NCBI GenBank assembly: GCA_002507205.1 | Contig: DAZF01000050.1 | Span: forward strand, 50,825-114,824 | Source of the DNA: Methanolobus sp. UBA32 | GTDB lineage: Archaea > Halobacteriota > Methanosarcinia > Methanosarcinales > Methanosarcinaceae | Length of the DNA stretch: 64,000 nucleotides | Direction of reading: 5' to 3' | Part shown: positions 62,005 to 64,000 of the stretch, piece by piece | Layout of the letters: each line of letters begins with the position of its first letter | Numbering within the stretch: position 1 is the stretch's first letter | Program-made: the position numbers and the translations under genes | Notes under the pieces: model-generated | Told to the model about the DNA's origin: nothing | Seen by the model: the letters and a program-made list of their open reading frames with translations, nothing else | Database searches by the model: none

Positions 62005-62695
62005 GAACGAACTGGACCACTGGTTCGATCCCGGTTCCCGTACACTGAAAGAACTGAGAAACCTGCAGGAAACAGCCATACATAATTTGGATATTGTGGA
62101 TGGCTATGGGAATATAGACAGGATAGCTGGCACAGACTGTGCATATCTCGATGATAGGATCGTCTGTGTTATGGTTGTCCTGGACTATAACAGCCTTGAA
62201 GTCATAGAAAAGAAATATACCGTACAGAAAGTGGTTTTTCCGTACATTCCCACCTACCTGAACTTCAGAGAAGGAAAAGCCATTGCATCTACTTTTTTAG
62301 AACTTGGGAACAAGCCGGACATAGTGATGTTTGACTCCTGTGGCGTCAATCATCCGACAAGAGCAGGAATGGCAAGTTACTTCGGTGTTGTAATGGATGT
62401 GCCGACAATAGGTGTTTCGAAGAAGATACTTTGCGGCAGTTCGGAAACACCCGTAGAAGTCGGAGAATCCCGGAAGTTGATATACAATGAGGAACAGGTT
62501 GGATGGTTACTGAAAAGCAATAAAAGGAGTAATCCCATAATAGTTGCACCCGGACATAAAGTATCCCTGGAAAGCTGCCTGGAAATTGTAAAACACTGTC
62601 TGAAAGGATACAAGCTTCCCGAACCTACGAGGCTTGCGCATATGTATGCAAATGAAGTAAAGAAACTAGCATCAGAAGAAGAGGTCAAAGAATGA
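61964..62695 (+). CDS. nfi: Endonuclease V
   Basis: 243 aa. Cleaves next to deaminated bases (inosine). Catalytic Asp in IAGTDCAYLDD, YIPTYLNFREG with the Glu, MFDSCGVNHPTRAGMASYFG with the second Asp, and GVSKKILCG. Start at GTG 61964 inside sepS, as the next ordinary start codons (TTG/GTG at codons 42 and 45) would remove the conserved first helix. Stop overlaps the next start (ATGA). Confidence 0.92.
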   Translation: MDRYSQPYGQPSNKNELDHWFDPGSRTLKELRNLQETAIHNLDIVDGYGNIDRIAGTDCAYLDDRIVCVMVVLDYNSLEVIEKKYTVQKVVFPYIPTYLNFREGKAIASTFLELGNKPDIVMFDSCGVNHPTRAGMASYFGVVMDVPTIGVSKKILCGSSETPVEVGESRKLIYNEEQVGWLLKSNKRSNPIIVAPGHKVSLESCLEIVKHCLKGYKLPEPTRLAHMYANEVKKLASEEEVKE

Positions 62696-63318
62696 ACTCA
62701 TGCAGATACCCCAGTATTAAGGCACTCATGGACCATGGCGAACCTGTATGCATTACGCTTTGTGAAGAGGAAGGAAGCACATCTGACCTCCTGTACTGTG
62801 AACTTGTACACATGGCAAGAGAAGGAGAATCATTCCTTATGGAACACCAGCGATGCAGGCCTGGAGATTATATACTGGGTATAAGTGAAAACAGTCCGGC
62901 AGACTATTACCTGAAATCCCACAGGTACAAAGACATGAAGACTGCACAAAATGCGGTGAACTCCCTTCCAAGAATAAAAAAAGGATTTAAATCCCTAAGA
63001 ATTGAGCCTTTGAAAGAAAACAAAGGTAGATTCGATGTACTCTTACTTTATCTCAAACCGGAAAGTGCGATGAAGATCATACAGGCATATGCATATTATT
63101 ATGGTGAAGGGATCACATCAAGATCCATTGGTGCAGCATCCATATGCGGCGATTGTACTGCAAGACCACTTGAGGAAGGAATTGGCATATCCTACGGATG
63201 CAAAGGTTCAAGAAAACATAGCGGCTATGCTAATGAAGAAGTACCCATTGGTATCAGTTACGAATTGGTAAAAACAATAGAAGAGGGATTAAAGAATATC
63301 CCTGCAACATTTGACTGA
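62692..63318 (+). CDS. DUF169 family protein
   Basis: 208 aa. Typical DUF169 pattern: PVCITLCEE, MAREGESFLMEHQRC PGDYILG-type core, LLLYLKPESAMKIIQAYAYY and SIGAASICGDCTARPLEEG with the conserved cysteines; the end GCKGSRKHSGYANEEVPIGI is also typical. Cys-rich, possibly metal-binding; function unknown. Coupled to nfi by an ATGA overlap. Confidence 0.88.
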   Translation: MNSCRYPSIKALMDHGEPVCITLCEEEGSTSDLLYCELVHMAREGESFLMEHQRCRPGDYILGISENSPADYYLKSHRYKDMKTAQNAVNSLPRIKKGFKSLRIEPLKENKGRFDVLLLYLKPESAMKIIQAYAYYYGEGITSRSIGAASICGDCTARPLEEGIGISYGCKGSRKHSGYANEEVPIGISYELVKTIEEGLKNIPATFD

Positions 63319-63327
63319 ATTCGTATT

Positions 63328-63717
63328 TTATCTGGCATTATAGAGAGGAATCTCTTCCGCCTCGACCTTTGTAGCTTCACCCATCGTATTGTTCAGCACT
63401 TTACGCACACGTGCAATACATTTGGGGTCAAGCTGCAACCTGAGACTTGTGGTTTCACGTTCTTCGTAGTAAAGCTCATTGCTCTGCGTCAGCCGATGAG
63501 TCGATATCTGATGCCTGACCAATTTTGCAACTATCCCCATACTTCCACCTGTAAGGTCCTCAGGACTTGTATGCGTAAGTAATAACATATCACCTACATT
63601 CAGATGCAGAGCAGCCATGAAATTATAAGGGTTTCTTATTTCAATAGTTAGAAGCCGGTTTTGCCTTAGTTCAGATATAACACGTTCAGATATTCCTGTT
63701 AAAGCAACATATTCCAT
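63328..63717 (-). CDS. DUF473 family protein
   Basis: 129 aa, found only in methanogens and close relatives as I recall. MEYVALTGISERVISELR start and LHLNVGDMLLLTHTSPEDL core. Beta-rich, PUA-like by appearance. GGTGAT lies just before ATG 63717; an ATG four codons earlier would overlap the upstream gene by 8 bases. Function unknown. Sits directly after a PAC2-family gene. Confidence 0.82.
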   Translation of the reverse strand: MEYVALTGISERVISELRQNRLLTIEIRNPYNFMAALHLNVGDMLLLTHTSPEDLTGGSMGIVAKLVRHQISTHRLTQSNELYYEERETTSLRLQLDPKCIARVRKVLNNTMGEATKVEAEEIPLYNAR

Positions 63718-63721
63718 GCTA

Positions 63722-64000
63722 TCACCCATACATAGGGAACTCTTTTCTTGGTCCGGTAGGCTGTTCAGCGGTCCTTACATCCTCAGCCAGCCGCTGCATC
63801 TCGATCTCGATCTTCTCTGCCTGTTCAATAAGACTTTCAGTATCGATCTTCAAATCATAAAGAATGTTCAGGACATCAATTACCACAGCTGCCGCCCGTG
63901 GATCAGGATTCTGGCTCATGGTGGAACCCAGAAGACTTATTGCGGGCATTTTGCGCACAAAGCATTCTCCCATGATACTGCCGGATATACCGGAAATTGT
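63722..64000 (-). CDS. PAC2 family (proteasome assembly chaperone-like) protein, C-terminal part
   Basis: The last 92 residues of a gene entering from the right edge. GISGSIMGECFVRKMPAISLLG, then DPRAAAVVIDVLNILYDLKID and an end KEFPMYG, match archaeal PAC2-type proteins. The N-terminus is outside the window. Adjacent DUF473 probably shares its transcript. Confidence 0.82.
   Translation of the reverse strand, partial: TISGISGSIMGECFVRKMPAISLLGSTMSQNPDPRAAAVVIDVLNILYDLKIDTESLIEQAEKIEIEMQRLAEDVRTAEQPTGPRKEFPMYG

Noticed and set aside
1-64000. CRISPR arrays, rRNA genes and insertion sequences
   Set aside because: No regularly spaced repeats with unique spacers, no rRNA-like stretches and no transposase reading frames were seen.

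Overview
This window is chromosomal DNA of a methanogenic archaeon, most likely a methylotrophic member of the Methanosarcinales. The signs are archaeal ribosomal protein S17e, a split GMP synthetase, O-phosphoseryl-tRNA(Cys) synthetase (SepRS), the methanogen-type entry into the shikimate pathway (ADH synthase plus 3-dehydroquinate synthase II), a Fae-Hps fusion, a second Hps-RraA fusion, Hef nuclease, archaeal translin, and an archaeal initiator tRNA with an A1-U72 pair. Exact genus cannot be fixed from the sequence alone.

Layout. 1-8.9 kb: end of guaA subunit B, RecQ helicase, an archaeal prepilin peptidase, Hps-RraA, the pyrBI operon and the rps17e-dapA-dapB operon. 9-20.5 kb: small membrane proteins, DinB, a methyltransferase/ATP-grasp fusion, two tandem ferritin-like proteins of the encapsulin-cargo type, pirin, THEP1 NTPase, purine/MTA salvage genes and initiator tRNA-Met. 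20.6-22.5 kb: Ffh (SRP54) and guaA subunit A.

22.6-32.1 kb is foreign-looking accessory DNA. It holds a large tyrosine recombinase, a ribbon-helix-helix regulator next to a 739-aa HUH-like replication protein, three winged-helix proteins, a minimal Xer-type recombinase, orphan genes, long non-coding stretches with inverted repeats and a cluster of 9-bp iteron-like repeats. A 24-bp sequence occurs at both edges in inverted orientation (21 of 24 identical). I read this as an integrated plasmid-like element; no capsid, terminase or conjugation genes are visible.

32.3-41.6 kb: a double KaiC-like ATPase, then the five-gene aromatic amino acid operon (ADH synthase, DHQ synthase II, aroD, aroE, tyrA) behind a perfect 9-bp palindrome, a decayed tpiA copy beside intact tpiA, and Fae-Hps. 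41.9-52.5 kb: a DUF2157/GDYXXLXY membrane pair, endonuclease III, two multi-PAS sensor kinases, a VTT-family membrane protein, tRNA-Val, and an overlapping P-loop ATPase/MscS-channel pair. 52.7-64 kb: dUTPase, a second DhnA-type aldolase, glycyl-tRNA synthetase, Hef, SSSCA1-like and UPF0147 proteins, translin, SepRS, endonuclease V, DUF169, DUF473 and the end of a PAC2-family gene.

The pathway genes form tight operons with ATGA overlaps (pyrB-pyrI, dapA-dapB, aroD-aroE-tyrA, nfi-DUF169). Several other genes have a TATA-like box about 25 bases before the start codon and appear leaderless. No CRISPR array, rRNA or insertion sequence was seen.
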